Assembly: GCA_902761635.1 (NCBI GenBank)
Contig: CACWLG010000038.1
Span: forward strand, 1-37,927
DNA length: 37,927 nucleotides
Source of the DNA: Oscillospiraceae bacterium
Lineage (GTDB): Bacteria; Bacillota; Clostridia; Oscillospirales; Oscillospiraceae
Direction of reading: 5' to 3'
Of the stretch, positions 7,994-16,184 are shown piece after piece; position 1 is the stretch's first letter, and each line of letters begins with the position of its first letter. The translations under genes and the position numbers were made by a program. The notes beneath the pieces were generated by a model. It did not search any database and was not told the origin of the DNA. It saw only the letters and a program-made list of their open reading frames with translations.

Positions 7994-10468
7994 ATGCGCA
8001 AGCGCAATCACCCCATGTTGTATATTCTCGCCGTGCTGATGCTGACGGTGATCGCTTTTGCTGCTCTTCTTGAGCGGAGGACCCATCCGTTTGCCCAGGC
8101 GGACGAACCGGCGCCGCTGAGCCCTGCGCCCGCACCGACGCCTACGCCGGAGCCCGTCTCCTCCCTGATGGGCAGGCTGCGCATCACGGAGCTGATGGAA
8201 AAAAACCGCAGCGTCATCCGGGATGAGGACGGGGATTTCTCCGACTGGATCGAGCTTGCCAACGTCTCTGATGAGGCGATCAATCTCGAGGGCTGCCGCA
8301 TCGCCGACCGGGTGGGCCGCTACGGCTGGACCTTCCCGGCAATCGAGCTGGAGCCCGGTGAAAAGCTGGTGCTCTTTGCCTCTCGGAAAAACCGCTTCGA
8401 CGATGAAATGCATATGGACTTTGCCCTGTCAGAATACGACTGCGTCTATCTCTATGACGCCGCCGATAACGCTGTGGACTGTGCCGCCTGCGGCGGCTGC
8501 GCGGCGGACGTGTCCATGGCTCTGGACGCAGAGGGGAACTGGGTAGCCAGTCTCTATCCGACGCCGGGCTATGCCAACACCCCCGCCGGGTATGAGGCCT
8601 GGCAGCAGAGCCTTGTCCCTGCCGGTCCCCTGGTGATCAGCGAGGCGGCGGTGCGGAACCTGGGCCTCACGGTGGCGGGCAATTCCAGGGAATGCGACTG
8701 GGTGGAGATCAAAAACATCTCCGACGAGGCGGTGCGCCTTTCGGATTACTGCCTCTCCGACAAGGAGGCCGAGCCCTTCCTCTGGCAGATGCCGGATGTG
8801 GAGCTGAAAAGCGGTGCCGTTATGCTCTTCGTGTGTGAAGAGCCGGGCTCGGACTTCTACGGCAATACGCCCTGCACGGGCTTTTCCCTCAATGCCGCGC
8901 ACGAGCAGCTCTATATTACGAACAAAGCAGGCGAGCTGGTGGACGCGGCAAGCCTGCGGGACATCCCTGCAGGCGGCAGCTACGGCCGTATGGACGGGGA
9001 GGACGGCTTCTTCTATTTTGCAAATCCATCGCCCGGAAAGGAGAATGCCGGCGGCTTCCGCCGCGTCAGCGCAAAGCCGCGCAATCTCACGCCGGACGGC
9101 GTCTTTGAGGGTGTGGAGAAAATCACGCTGGAGCTGGAGGGCACGGGAGAGCTGCGTTATACGATCAACGGCTCCGCCCCTACGGAGGAGAGCACGCTTT
9201 ACACCGGCCCCATCGAGATCGACAAGACCTGTGTGGTGAGCGTAAAGAGCTTTGAGCCGGGCGCCCTGCCCAGCCGCACCCTGGCCCTGAGCTTCATCGT
9301 CAACGAGGGACATACCCTGCCGGTGGCAAGCTTCGTGGCCGAAAACTTCAAAGAGTTTCACGGTATTTACAGCGTGGGCAGCAAGCTCTATGAGCTGCCC
9401 GGCACCCTGGCCCTTTACCGCGAGGACGGGGAGAGCTTCAACATCAACTGCGGCGTCACCCTCAACGGGGAGACGAGCCTGATCCTGCCGAAGAAGAACC
9501 TCGCCGTACACATCAGCGGCGGGTACGGGGATGAGGTGCTCGACTGCGATCTTTACGGGGGCGGCGCGACGTCCTTCACAGCGCTGCTGCTGCGGGCAGG
9601 ACAGGATCAGTATCAGGGCGTCATCCGCAACGAGCTTGCCCAGCGCATGGCGGAGAAGGCGGAAACCGCCGCCATCAACCAGCGCAGCCTCTACTGTGTG
9701 CTCTATCTCAACGGCGAGTATGAGGGCATCTATACCCTCAAGGAGCGACCCAACGCCTCGCTCTATGCCAATGTGGCCGGGGTGGAGAAGGACAGCGTGG
9801 AGTGCTTTGAGGCCCCGGCCCCTTACGGGACAGCGTTTTATAAGCAAACCGTGGACTTTATCAACGACCACGACATGAGTCTGGAGGAAAACTACGCTCA
9901 GTTCTGCAAGGTCGTGGATATCGACAGTCTCATCGACTGGCTCATTCTGGAGGGCTTCTGCGCCAATACCGACGTGACCAGCGGTAACCTCCGCTATGCC
10001 CGCTCCGACCAGGCTGACGGCAGATGGCACCTGCTGTTCTACGATCTGGACGCGGCCTTCCGCAGCTTCGACAGCATCCAGAGCCACCTGCTCAACGACT
10101 ACAGCGCAGGCCGCATCCAGGTGGCAGCAATCTCGGTGCCGCTGATGAAGAACGAGAGCTTCCGCACGCAGTTCCTCACCCGGGCGGCCGCGCTTCTGCA
10201 AGGCCCCCTGTCCAACGAATCCGTTCTGGAGGAGATCGACCGCATGGCCGACGAGCTCCGCCCGGAGATCCCCCGGGACTACGGAAAGGTCGGGTCGAGC
10301 GAGGCTTCCTGGGAGCGCTCCATCCGGGATCTGAAGAGCATGATCGCGGACAAGGACTGGTGCCAGGCCAACATCGACAATCTCTCCCGCATCTTCGGCC
10401 TGAGCAGTGATGAGCGGGCAGCATACTTCGGCGAGATCGACAAAAACCCGCCACAGCCGAAAGAATAA
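7994..10468 (+). CDS. Cell-surface protein with lamin-tail domains, chitobiase-like domain and CotH domain
   Basis: This 824-residue protein begins with a basic stretch and one membrane helix (about 8-25), with no lipobox, then a Pro-rich spacer (APAPTPTPEP), so it is anchored or secreted. Two lamin-tail-like domains follow (about 60-190 and 210-355; each has an 'ITEL/ISEA' strand, then DWIEL or DWVEI). A short chitobiase-C-like segment (about 370-435, LRYTINGSAPT) precedes a CotH domain (about 445-790) with NGEYEGIYTLKERP and LLFYDLDAAF. CotH of Bacillus is a spore-coat protein kinase; whether this one phosphorylates anything is unknown. GGAGGTG before the ATG at 7994 decides the start over one 13 codons upstream. 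It is followed at 16 bp by a membrane-protein gene, probably the same operon. Confidence 0.85.
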   Translation: MRKRNHPMLYILAVLMLTVIAFAALLERRTHPFAQADEPAPLSPAPAPTPTPEPVSSLMGRLRITELMEKNRSVIRDEDGDFSDWIELANVSDEAINLEGCRIADRVGRYGWTFPAIELEPGEKLVLFASRKNRFDDEMHMDFALSEYDCVYLYDAADNAVDCAACGGCAADVSMALDAEGNWVASLYPTPGYANTPAGYEAWQQSLVPAGPLVISEAAVRNLGLTVAGNSRECDWVEIKNISDEAVRLSDYCLSDKEAEPFLWQMPDVELKSGAVMLFVCEEPGSDFYGNTPCTGFSLNAAHEQLYITNKAGELVDAASLRDIPAGGSYGRMDGEDGFFYFANPSPGKENAGGFRRVSAKPRNLTPDGVFEGVEKITLELEGTGELRYTINGSAPTEESTLYTGPIEIDKTCVVSVKSFEPGALPSRTLALSFIVNEGHTLPVASFVAENFKEFHGIYSVGSKLYELPGTLALYREDGESFNINCGVTLNGETSLILPKKNLAVHISGGYGDEVLDCDLYGGGATSFTALLLRAGQDQYQGVIRNELAQRMAEKAETAAINQRSLYCVLYLNGEYEGIYTLKERPNASLYANVAGVEKDSVECFEAPAPYGTAFYKQTVDFINDHDMSLEENYAQFCKVVDIDSLIDWLILEGFCANTDVTSGNLRYARSDQADGRWHLLFYDLDAAFRSFDSIQSHLLNDYSAGRIQVAAISVPLMKNESFRTQFLTRAAALLQGPLSNESVLEEIDRMADELRPEIPRDYGKVGSSEASWERSIRDLKSMIADKDWCQANIDNLSRIFGLSSDERAAYFGEIDKNPPQPKE

Positions 10469-10484
10469 GGGGGAGGAGCCCTTT

Positions 10485-11663
10485 ATGACCGAAAAACACG
10501 AGGCGCGAAAGCGCTTCTGCCTCCTGTTCTGTGCCGTGCTGACAGCTTTTCTCTGCTGGCGCTGGCAGCGGATCTTCTATCTCATGTGCGCCGATTATAT
10601 CCTCTCAGACATGCCGGCCCACGTGAAGCTGGCTCTGGGCCGCAACGACTACAGCCTGGCGTCCTGGTTTGTGCGCCTGCTGTGGGGCCTTTTGGGCGAG
10701 GCGCGGGGTCAGACGGCCCTGTCGCTGCTGCTCACGGCAAACCAGCTTCTGGGCCTTGTGACACTGTGGCTTCTGCTGCGGCGCATGTTCCCGCGGCTCG
10801 CGGGCGTGTATGCCTGCCTTGCGGTATTGCTTGCCCACCTCTGCGGGCCCTGGATCTTTCCGGGACAAACGGGCATGTACCTCGGCGTCTATAACGGCAA
10901 CATCTACCACAACATGACCCTGCTCTTCAGCCGCACGCCCATTCCGCTTGTGCTGCTGTGCTTCTTCCGCCTCTGGGATGGCCGGCGCGCTGCGCTGCGC
11001 TTCGGCGACTGGCTGGGTCTTTCCGTGTGGCTGCTGCTGTCAACGCTCTTTAAGCCCAGCTTTCTCGGCGCCTTTGCCCCGGCCGTCTTCGTCATGCTGG
11101 TGTGGGACTTTTTCAGGACCCGCGCCCGCGGATTTAAAAACGAGCTGCTGATCGGCCTTGCCTTCATCCCCGCGCTGCTGGCTCTGGTATGGAGCTCCAG
11201 CGCCCTCTTTGCCGAGGACTTTGCCGGCACAAGCTCGGGTGTTGCCCTGCGAAGCTGGACTCTTGCAGGGCTTTTGGCTGCGCTTGTCATGTATCTTCGA
11301 GGCCTGCTGCTGCCGATCTGGAGCTGGAGCACCCAGGGGGTTCGGGAAAAGGAGCAGCACGACCACCTCGCCATCCTCGCGGGCGTGCTGGGCGTGTCGA
11401 TCCTGGAGGCGCTGGTCCTCACGGAGACGGGCTTTCGCGCAAACGACGGCAACTTTGAGTGGGGCAGCCTCTCCCTCTATCCCACAATCTTCGGCGTAGC
11501 CGTCACCCTGCTGCTTCTCCTTCTCAATGAGACGGACTGGAAAAAGCGGCCGGAGCGCATCCGCGCCATTGTGGGCATCGTTCTGCTCCTCGGCCACCTC
11601 ATCGTCGGGGTCTACTGCCTGAGCCGCCCGGGACATGCCGGGTACGACTGGTTTTACTTCTGA
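10485..11663 (+). CDS. Polytopic membrane protein of unknown function, GT-C-like topology
   Basis: This 392-residue protein has about nine or ten hydrophobic helices. I do not recognise a named family. The first extracytoplasmic loop contains DYILSDMPAHVKLAL and a later one NGNIYHNMTLLFSRTP. An acidic residue plus His in loop 1 and an aromatic/His/Asn loop are reminiscent of GT-C sugar transferases or polymerases, but this is inference from layout only. The start at 10485 is set by GGGGGAGGAG just upstream. It begins 16 bp after the CotH gene and is followed by a strong terminator, so the two form a bicistronic unit, and the membrane protein may act on or with the CotH protein. Confidence 0.7.
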   Translation: MTEKHEARKRFCLLFCAVLTAFLCWRWQRIFYLMCADYILSDMPAHVKLALGRNDYSLASWFVRLLWGLLGEARGQTALSLLLTANQLLGLVTLWLLLRRMFPRLAGVYACLAVLLAHLCGPWIFPGQTGMYLGVYNGNIYHNMTLLFSRTPIPLVLLCFFRLWDGRRAALRFGDWLGLSVWLLLSTLFKPSFLGAFAPAVFVMLVWDFFRTRARGFKNELLIGLAFIPALLALVWSSSALFAEDFAGTSSGVALRSWTLAGLLAALVMYLRGLLLPIWSWSTQGVREKEQHDHLAILAGVLGVSILEALVLTETGFRANDGNFEWGSLSLYPTIFGVAVTLLLLLLNETDWKKRPERIRAIVGIVLLLGHLIVGVYCLSRPGHAGYDWFYF

Positions 11664-11719
11664 GCGTGCGGAGCTTTTGGCGTGTGGAGTTAACGCGTCC
11701 GCTTTGCGGGCTGCGTAGA

Positions 11720-11863
11720 TGCGCCGCGCCCGGCGCAAGGAAGAAAAAGGCCGCTGATACGCGATCAACATTTTCGCGTATCAGCGGCCTTTTCTCTCGC
11801 GGCAAGCACGCTTCCGCTAATCGGGTCGCAAGGACGACGCACCGTTGCGCAGCCGTCCCTTGC
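11720..11863. other. Two further stem-loops flanking the terminator in a 215-bp gene-free gap
   Basis: Between the stop at 11663 and the greA stop at 11879 no gene was found. Besides the terminator there is a 7-bp perfect hairpin TGCGCCG/CGGCGCA (11720-11726, 11731-11737) and a longer imperfect stem-loop starting GCAAGGACG and ending CCGTCCCTTGC (11828-11863) that is followed by TTTCCTCTTT on the plus strand. They may add to termination; a small RNA cannot be excluded. Confidence 0.4.
11745..11793. terminator. 20-bp perfect bidirectional terminator
   Basis: Perfect 20-bp inverted repeat, 11745-11764 with 11774-11793, loop of 9 bases; outer bases AAAA and TTTT supply the U-tract in both directions. 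It lies between the membrane-protein gene (+) and greA (-). Confidence 0.92.
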
Positions 11864-11878
11864 TTTCCTCTTTAAGAT

Positions 11879-12382
11879 TCAGTACCCCAGCAGCGGGACG
11901 GAGCCGTCGTCCTCACCCTTGGTGATAGCGCGGATCTCGGCCTCGTAGCTGTAGCTGTCGTTCACATGGACAGTGATCACGTCACCCACCTTCCGGCCGA
12001 GAACGGACTTGCCGAAAGGGGAGTCCATGCTGATCAGCCCCTTGCGCGGGTCGGTGCGCACAGTGGACACCACCTGGATGACCTGTGTCTCGTCATCCTC
12101 AGGGATGTAGATCTCCACCTTGTCAAAAAGCCCCACCTCATCCGCCGCCGAGCGGTCGTCGATGATGCGGGCAGTTTTGATCATGCCCTCCAGATAGCGG
12201 ATGCGGCTGCGGTTTTTGTTCTGGGCCTGCTTGGCGGCCTTGTATTCAAAATTCTCGCTCAGATCTCCGAAGGCGCGGGTGCGCTTGACCTCCTCGATGA
12301 GGCCGGGCATCAGCTCGAGCCGGCGGTAATCCAGCTCTTCCTGCATCTTTTTGATGTCTTCTCTTGTCAGTTCGTCGTGCAT
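11879..12382 (-). CDS. greA: Transcription elongation factor GreA
   Basis: GreA binds in the RNA polymerase secondary channel and stimulates cleavage of backtracked transcripts. The 167-residue protein shows the N-terminal coiled coil with the loop signature FGDLSENFEYKAAK and acidic tip residues, then an FKBP-like C-terminal domain with ISMDSPFGKSVLGRKVGD. The ATG at 12382 (MHDELTREDIKKMQ) matches the usual start of Clostridia GreA and has GAGGA before it. A longer form from 12433 (17 extra residues, MPRRRDEEDMK...) has its own GGGAGA site and cannot be ruled out. It lies downstream of the small acidic protein gene and probably shares its promoter. Confidence 0.93.
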   Translation of the reverse strand: MHDELTREDIKKMQEELDYRRLELMPGLIEEVKRTRAFGDLSENFEYKAAKQAQNKNRSRIRYLEGMIKTARIIDDRSAADEVGLFDKVEIYIPEDDETQVIQVVSTVRTDPRKGLISMDSPFGKSVLGRKVGDVITVHVNDSYSYEAEIRAITKGEDDGSVPLLGY

Positions 12383-12492
12383 ATCGTCCTCGCAAAATGT
12401 TTTCATATCTTCTTCGTCACGGCGCCGCGGCATTGCCTTGGCTCTCCCTGCGGGAGAACTGTCAGCGCGGTATACGGCGATGACTGAGAGGG

Positions 12493-12900
12493 TTAAAGAT
12501 CAATATTGATCGTGCTCAGGCCGTTTTTCTCAAACTCCTGCATGTACTCCTCCATCCGGGCGGACAGCTCCGTAAAATCCTCGGGGTCACAGTCCTCCAG
12601 GCCCAGGTCGCGCCTTGCCAGTTCCTCGGCCAGAATGTTGAAGAAAACCGCGTCCTCATAGTCGGCGATCGCCTCGTGGATGCCGCCGTCCTCATAAGCC
12701 TGGGACGGGAAGACATGCCCGTGCCAGCGCTGCACGAGCGAGCGCATCCCCTGTCCCGGCGCCAGGGCGAAGAGCTTTTCCTGCAGCAGGTCATAATCCT
12801 CAAACCGGTCGTCACCCCTGGCCGAGTTCAGGATCCAGTTGCCGATATACACCATGTCCAGCAGCCGCCGGTATTCCTTGTCGCTCAGTTCGATGTTCAT
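12493..12900 (-). CDS. Small acidic protein of unknown function
   Basis: This 135-residue soluble protein opens MNIELSDKEYRRLLDMVYIG and is rich in Glu and Asp, with mainly helical character and no membrane segment. I recognise no characterised domain. AAGGAGGGGAGC before the ATG at 12900 is an excellent ribosome binding site; an in-frame start nine codons earlier is not needed. It is the first gene of a two-gene unit with greA (gap 59-110 bp depending on the greA start). Function not assigned. Confidence 0.75.
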   Translation of the reverse strand: MNIELSDKEYRRLLDMVYIGNWILNSARGDDRFEDYDLLQEKLFALAPGQGMRSLVQRWHGHVFPSQAYEDGGIHEAIADYEDAVFFNILAEELARRDLGLEDCDPEDFTELSARMEEYMQEFEKNGLSTINIDL

Positions 12901-12943
12901 GAAGCTCCCCTCCTTGCATCCCCGCATATATTGTGCTCAAAGC

Positions 12944-12952
12944 ATTATAGCA
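12944..12952 (-). promoter_or_regulatory. Extended -10 promoter for the small acidic protein/greA unit
   Basis: On the minus strand TGC-TATAAT (12952-12944) forms a consensus -10 with a TGn extension, 44 bp ahead of the start at 12900. No good -35 box is seen at the right spacing. Confidence 0.6.
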
Positions 12953-13078
12953 GAACAGCCAGTACAATTCCACAGGAAAAGGATACAAATTTTATTGCGT
13001 GCGCGCATGCTTCTTCATGTTCTCTCGTTATTGTTCCGCGCTGTACGGCTCAAAATGCCGCTGCGGTGTATTTTTTTC

Positions 13079-13107
13079 TTGCCATGCGCCACGCTTTGGG
13101 TTATAGT
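13079..13107 (+). promoter_or_regulatory. Sigma-A promoter for the murI-DUF1934-argS operon
   Basis: TTGCCA (13079-13084) and TATAGT (13102-13107) are separated by 17 bp, 35 bp before the murI start. The rest of the 12953-13142 gap shows nothing recognisable. Confidence 0.7.
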
Positions 13108-13142
13108 ATAGTGAAATTTTTCTTTGCGGGGAGGCGACGCAT

Positions 13143-13949
13143 ATGGATGCACGGCCCATCGGGGTGTACGATTCCGGCGTGGGGGGCCTGACCGGGCTGC
13201 GGGCGCTGATGCGCATGCTGCCGGGTGAGGATTTTCTCTACTTTTCGGATTCCGGGCGCATGCCTTACGGTCCGCGGCCGCTTGGGGATCTGCGCCGCAT
13301 CGCCGTGCAGGACATGGATTACCTGGCCTCCTTCGGCGTCAAGGCCATTCTTGCCGCCTGCGGCACCATCTCCAGCGCGGCGAAGGAAGAGATCAGCGCC
13401 TATCCCATCCCCGCCTTCGGCGTGCTGACCCCCGCGCTCGATGCCATGGCGGCCGTCCCGGGGGACGGGCCTCTCGCCGTGCTTGCCACAGCGGCGAGCA
13501 TCAAGAGCGGGGAATTTACCGAAGCGCTCCGGAAAAAGTGCGGCATGCGCCGGGAGATCGTGGGCCTTCCCTGCCCGGAGTTTGCCCCGCTCATTGAGTC
13601 CGGCCACATCTGCCGCAGCGACCCCGTGGTGCAGGAGAGCGTTCAGCGTGCCCTTGCGCCTGTCCGGGGGAGAAAATTTGACGCGATTTTGCTCGGCTGC
13701 ACCCATTACGGCTTTATAGAGGACGCCATCCGGGACTATCTCGGGGAGGACGTGAAGCTTATGTCCGCCGCCGACTGCGGAGCGCAGGCGCTGCGGGACT
13801 ATCTGGCGGCGCACGGGCTCACCGGCGGAGAGCGCCATGCGCTGCGTTATTTCGTCAGCGGTGATGTGCGCGCCTTTGATGCCTTTGCCGAACCCTATTT
13901 ACAAGCGGGCCCCGTTCATGCCGAACAAGCCCCGTTCATGGAGATTTGA
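13143..13949 (+). CDS. murI: Glutamate racemase
   Basis: This cytoplasmic enzyme interconverts L- and D-glutamate for peptidoglycan. The 268-residue protein has the N-terminal DSGVGGLT (10-17), a SDSGRMPYG loop (35-43), catalytic Cys73 in AACGTISS and catalytic Cys186 in GCTHY. The first cysteine motif is usually AC-N-T; here Asn is replaced by Gly74, so this is a divergent subgroup and substrate choice is slightly less certain. Aspartate racemase is the main alternative. GGGGAGG precedes the ATG. It is the first gene of an operon with DUF1934 and argS; its stop is separated from the next ATG by one base. Confidence 0.85.
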   Translation: MDARPIGVYDSGVGGLTGLRALMRMLPGEDFLYFSDSGRMPYGPRPLGDLRRIAVQDMDYLASFGVKAILAACGTISSAAKEEISAYPIPAFGVLTPALDAMAAVPGDGPLAVLATAASIKSGEFTEALRKKCGMRREIVGLPCPEFAPLIESGHICRSDPVVQESVQRALAPVRGRKFDAILLGCTHYGFIEDAIRDYLGEDVKLMSAADCGAQALRDYLAAHGLTGGERHALRYFVSGDVRAFDAFAEPYLQAGPVHAEQAPFMEI

Positions 13950-13950
13950 T

Positions 13951-14403
13951 ATGACAAAAAAAGATGTTGTGATTTATATCCGCAGCCTCTACGGCTACGG
14001 CGAGGAGGAAGAGGATTCCATCGACTTCACTACCGACGGTCTCTATACCTTTGACGGGAACACCGCCTCCCTGACCTATCAGGAGAGCGAGGTCACCGGC
14101 ATGGAGGGCACCGAGACGAACGTGGTGGTGAGCGCGGACAAGGTGGTCGTCGACCGCAACGGCACCGTCACGAGCCGCATGGTCTTCCAGCCGGGAGCCA
14201 AGCATGCCTTCCTCTACGATACGCCGGTGGGCTCAGCCACCATGCACATGAATACTCGCGGTCTCTCCAGCCGCTTCAATGAACACGGCGGCCATGTTGA
14301 GATCGACTATGTGCTCGATATGGAGCATGCTTTCGTCAGCCGCAACCGCTTTAAGCTCACGGTGAAAGAACAGAAAAAGATGGAGGACAGAAGCAATGGC
14401 TAA
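13951..14403 (+). CDS. DUF1934 family beta-barrel protein
   Basis: This 150-residue soluble, strand-rich protein matches DUF1934 (YwiB-like), small calycin-type barrels of unknown function. Features are the strand LYTFDGNTASLTYQESEVTG, paired glycine/threonine turns and the C-terminal IDYVLDMEHAFVSRNRFKL. The gene is found next to argS in many Firmicutes, as here, where it overlaps the argS start by 8 bp; a link to arginyl-tRNA supply is inferred from position only. The ATG at 13951 follows GGAG and directly abuts the murI stop; longer in-frame starts inside murI are unlikely. Confidence 0.85.
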   Translation: MTKKDVVIYIRSLYGYGEEEEDSIDFTTDGLYTFDGNTASLTYQESEVTGMEGTETNVVVSADKVVVDRNGTVTSRMVFQPGAKHAFLYDTPVGSATMHMNTRGLSSRFNEHGGHVEIDYVLDMEHAFVSRNRFKLTVKEQKKMEDRSNG

Positions 14404-16135
14404 TATGATCCAGAACGCGAAGGACAGCATCGACGCCCTGCTGCAGGCCGCCTGCGCGAAGGCGGCAGAGAGCGGACAGCTCCCTGCGGGGGCTGTTCTC
14501 AGCGGCACGGTAGAGATCCCGAAGGACACTCAGAACGGCGACTTTGCCGCAAACCACGCCATGACCGGGGCTCGCGCCCTGCACATGCCCCCCCGCAAAA
14601 TTGCAGAGGCGCTGGCGGAGAATCTGGATCTTGCGGGAAGCTGGTTTTCCTCCGTGGAGGTGGCCGGCCCCGGCTTCATCAACTTCCGCCTGGCTCCCTC
14701 CTGGTATGCAGACGTTCTGAAGACCGTCGCGGAGGAAGGGGAGGATTACGGCCGCGTGGACGAGGGCCACGGGAAATCGCTGATGGTGGAGTTTGTCTCC
14801 GCCAATCCTACGGGCCCCATGCACATGGGCAACGCCCGCGGCGGCGTGCTGGGCGATGCGCTGGCGAGCGTTCTGGACCGGGCAGGCTACAAGGTCTGGC
14901 GCGAGTTCTATGTAAACGACGCCGGCAACCAGATCGAAAAGTTCGCCTCCTCCATCGACGCCCGCTACCGCCAGCTCATCCTGGGCGAGGACGCGGTGCC
15001 GTTTCCCGAGGACGGCTATCAGGGCGAGGATATCAAGGAGCTGGCCGCGGCCTTCCGCAGCGAATACGGCGACAGCTGCCTTGACAAGGATGTTGAGACC
15101 CGCCACGCGGACATGGCAAAGTTCGGCCTCGAGCGGAACATCCCCAGGATGCAGGCCGACCTCAAGCGCTACGGCGTGAACTATGACCAGTGGTTCTTTG
15201 AAAGCTCCCTGCACGAAAGCGGCTTTGTGGCCGACACGGTGGCAAAGCTTACCGAGCGGGGCTACACCTACGAAAAGGATGGGGCACTTTGGCTCAAGAC
15301 CGCGCAGATCCTGACGGAGAAGATGCTGAAGGCCGGCAGGAAGCCGGAGGAGATCGAGAAGCTCGAGCTCAAGGACGATGTGCTGAAAAGGGCCAACGGC
15401 TTCTACACCTACTTTGCCGCCGACATCGCTTATCACCGCAACAAGCTGGAGACGCGCGGCTTTGACTATGCTGTCAATGTCTGGGGCGCGGATCACCACG
15501 GCCATGTCGCCCGTCTCACCGGAGCGCTGGATGCCCTGGGTCTCGACGGGGAGCACCGCCTGCACATCGTGCTGATGCAGCTTGTCAAGCTCATGAGCGG
15601 CGGCCAGGAGGTACGCATGTCCAAGCGTACCGGCAAGGCCATCTCTCTCACGAACCTGCTGGATGATATCCCGGTGGACTCCGCCCGCTACTTTTTCAAC
15701 TCCCGGCCCGAGTCAGCCGTGCTCTTCGATCTGGAGCTTGCCCAGCGCCAGGACAACGAAAACCCCGTCTACTATGTCCAGTATGCCCACGCGCGCATCT
15801 GCACGCTGATCGCGAACCTTGCCGCGGAGGGCCACACACTGCCCGCGCATGCCGACGCGGAAAAGCTCACCGACGAGACGGAGAAGGAGCTCATCAAGCA
15901 GCTCGCCGCCCTGCCGGAGGAGATCCGCCTGTCTGCAAGAGACTACGACCCCAGCCGCATCAACAAGTATGTGACGGAGCTGGCCGGGCGTTTCCACCGC
16001 TTCTACACGGTCTGCCGCATCAAGGATGCCGAGCCCGGCCTGCTGGAAGCGCGCCTCAAGCTCTGCGACTGCGTGCGCCGGGTCATTGCGATCTCACTCG
16101 CCATCATCGGCGCCTCCGCTCCGGAGAAAATGTAA
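14396..16135 (+). CDS. argS: Arginine--tRNA ligase
   Basis: This class I aminoacyl-tRNA synthetase charges tRNA-Arg with arginine using ATP. The 579-residue length is normal. Visible are the N-terminal Add1-type tRNA-binding region, the signature EFVSANPTGPMHMGNARGG with HMGN as the HIGH motif, the KMSKS-equivalent RMSKRTG, and the C-terminal helical DALR anticodon-binding domain (HFYTV-like RFHRFYTVCRI). The ATG at 14396 follows GGAGG and overlaps the DUF1934 stop, indicating coupling. No T-box leader is seen; the operon promoter lies before murI. Confidence 0.97.
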   Translation: MANMIQNAKDSIDALLQAACAKAAESGQLPAGAVLSGTVEIPKDTQNGDFAANHAMTGARALHMPPRKIAEALAENLDLAGSWFSSVEVAGPGFINFRLAPSWYADVLKTVAEEGEDYGRVDEGHGKSLMVEFVSANPTGPMHMGNARGGVLGDALASVLDRAGYKVWREFYVNDAGNQIEKFASSIDARYRQLILGEDAVPFPEDGYQGEDIKELAAAFRSEYGDSCLDKDVETRHADMAKFGLERNIPRMQADLKRYGVNYDQWFFESSLHESGFVADTVAKLTERGYTYEKDGALWLKTAQILTEKMLKAGRKPEEIEKLELKDDVLKRANGFYTYFAADIAYHRNKLETRGFDYAVNVWGADHHGHVARLTGALDALGLDGEHRLHIVLMQLVKLMSGGQEVRMSKRTGKAISLTNLLDDIPVDSARYFFNSRPESAVLFDLELAQRQDNENPVYYVQYAHARICTLIANLAAEGHTLPAHADAEKLTDETEKELIKQLAALPEEIRLSARDYDPSRINKYVTELAGRFHRFYTVCRIKDAEPGLLEARLKLCDCVRRVIAISLAIIGASAPEKM

Positions 16136-16150
16136 TATATATACGAAATT

Positions 16151-16184
16151 TCGGCGGCCCCAAACCGGGCCGCCGATGTGTTTT
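16151..16184. terminator. Terminator between argS and the zinc-ribbon gene
   Basis: Ten-bp perfect GC-rich stem TCGGCGGCCC/GGGCCGCCGA (16151-16160, 16167-16176) with a 6-base loop, followed by TGTGTTTT on the plus strand and by AAATTT on the minus strand. It probably serves both convergent units. Confidence 0.8.
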
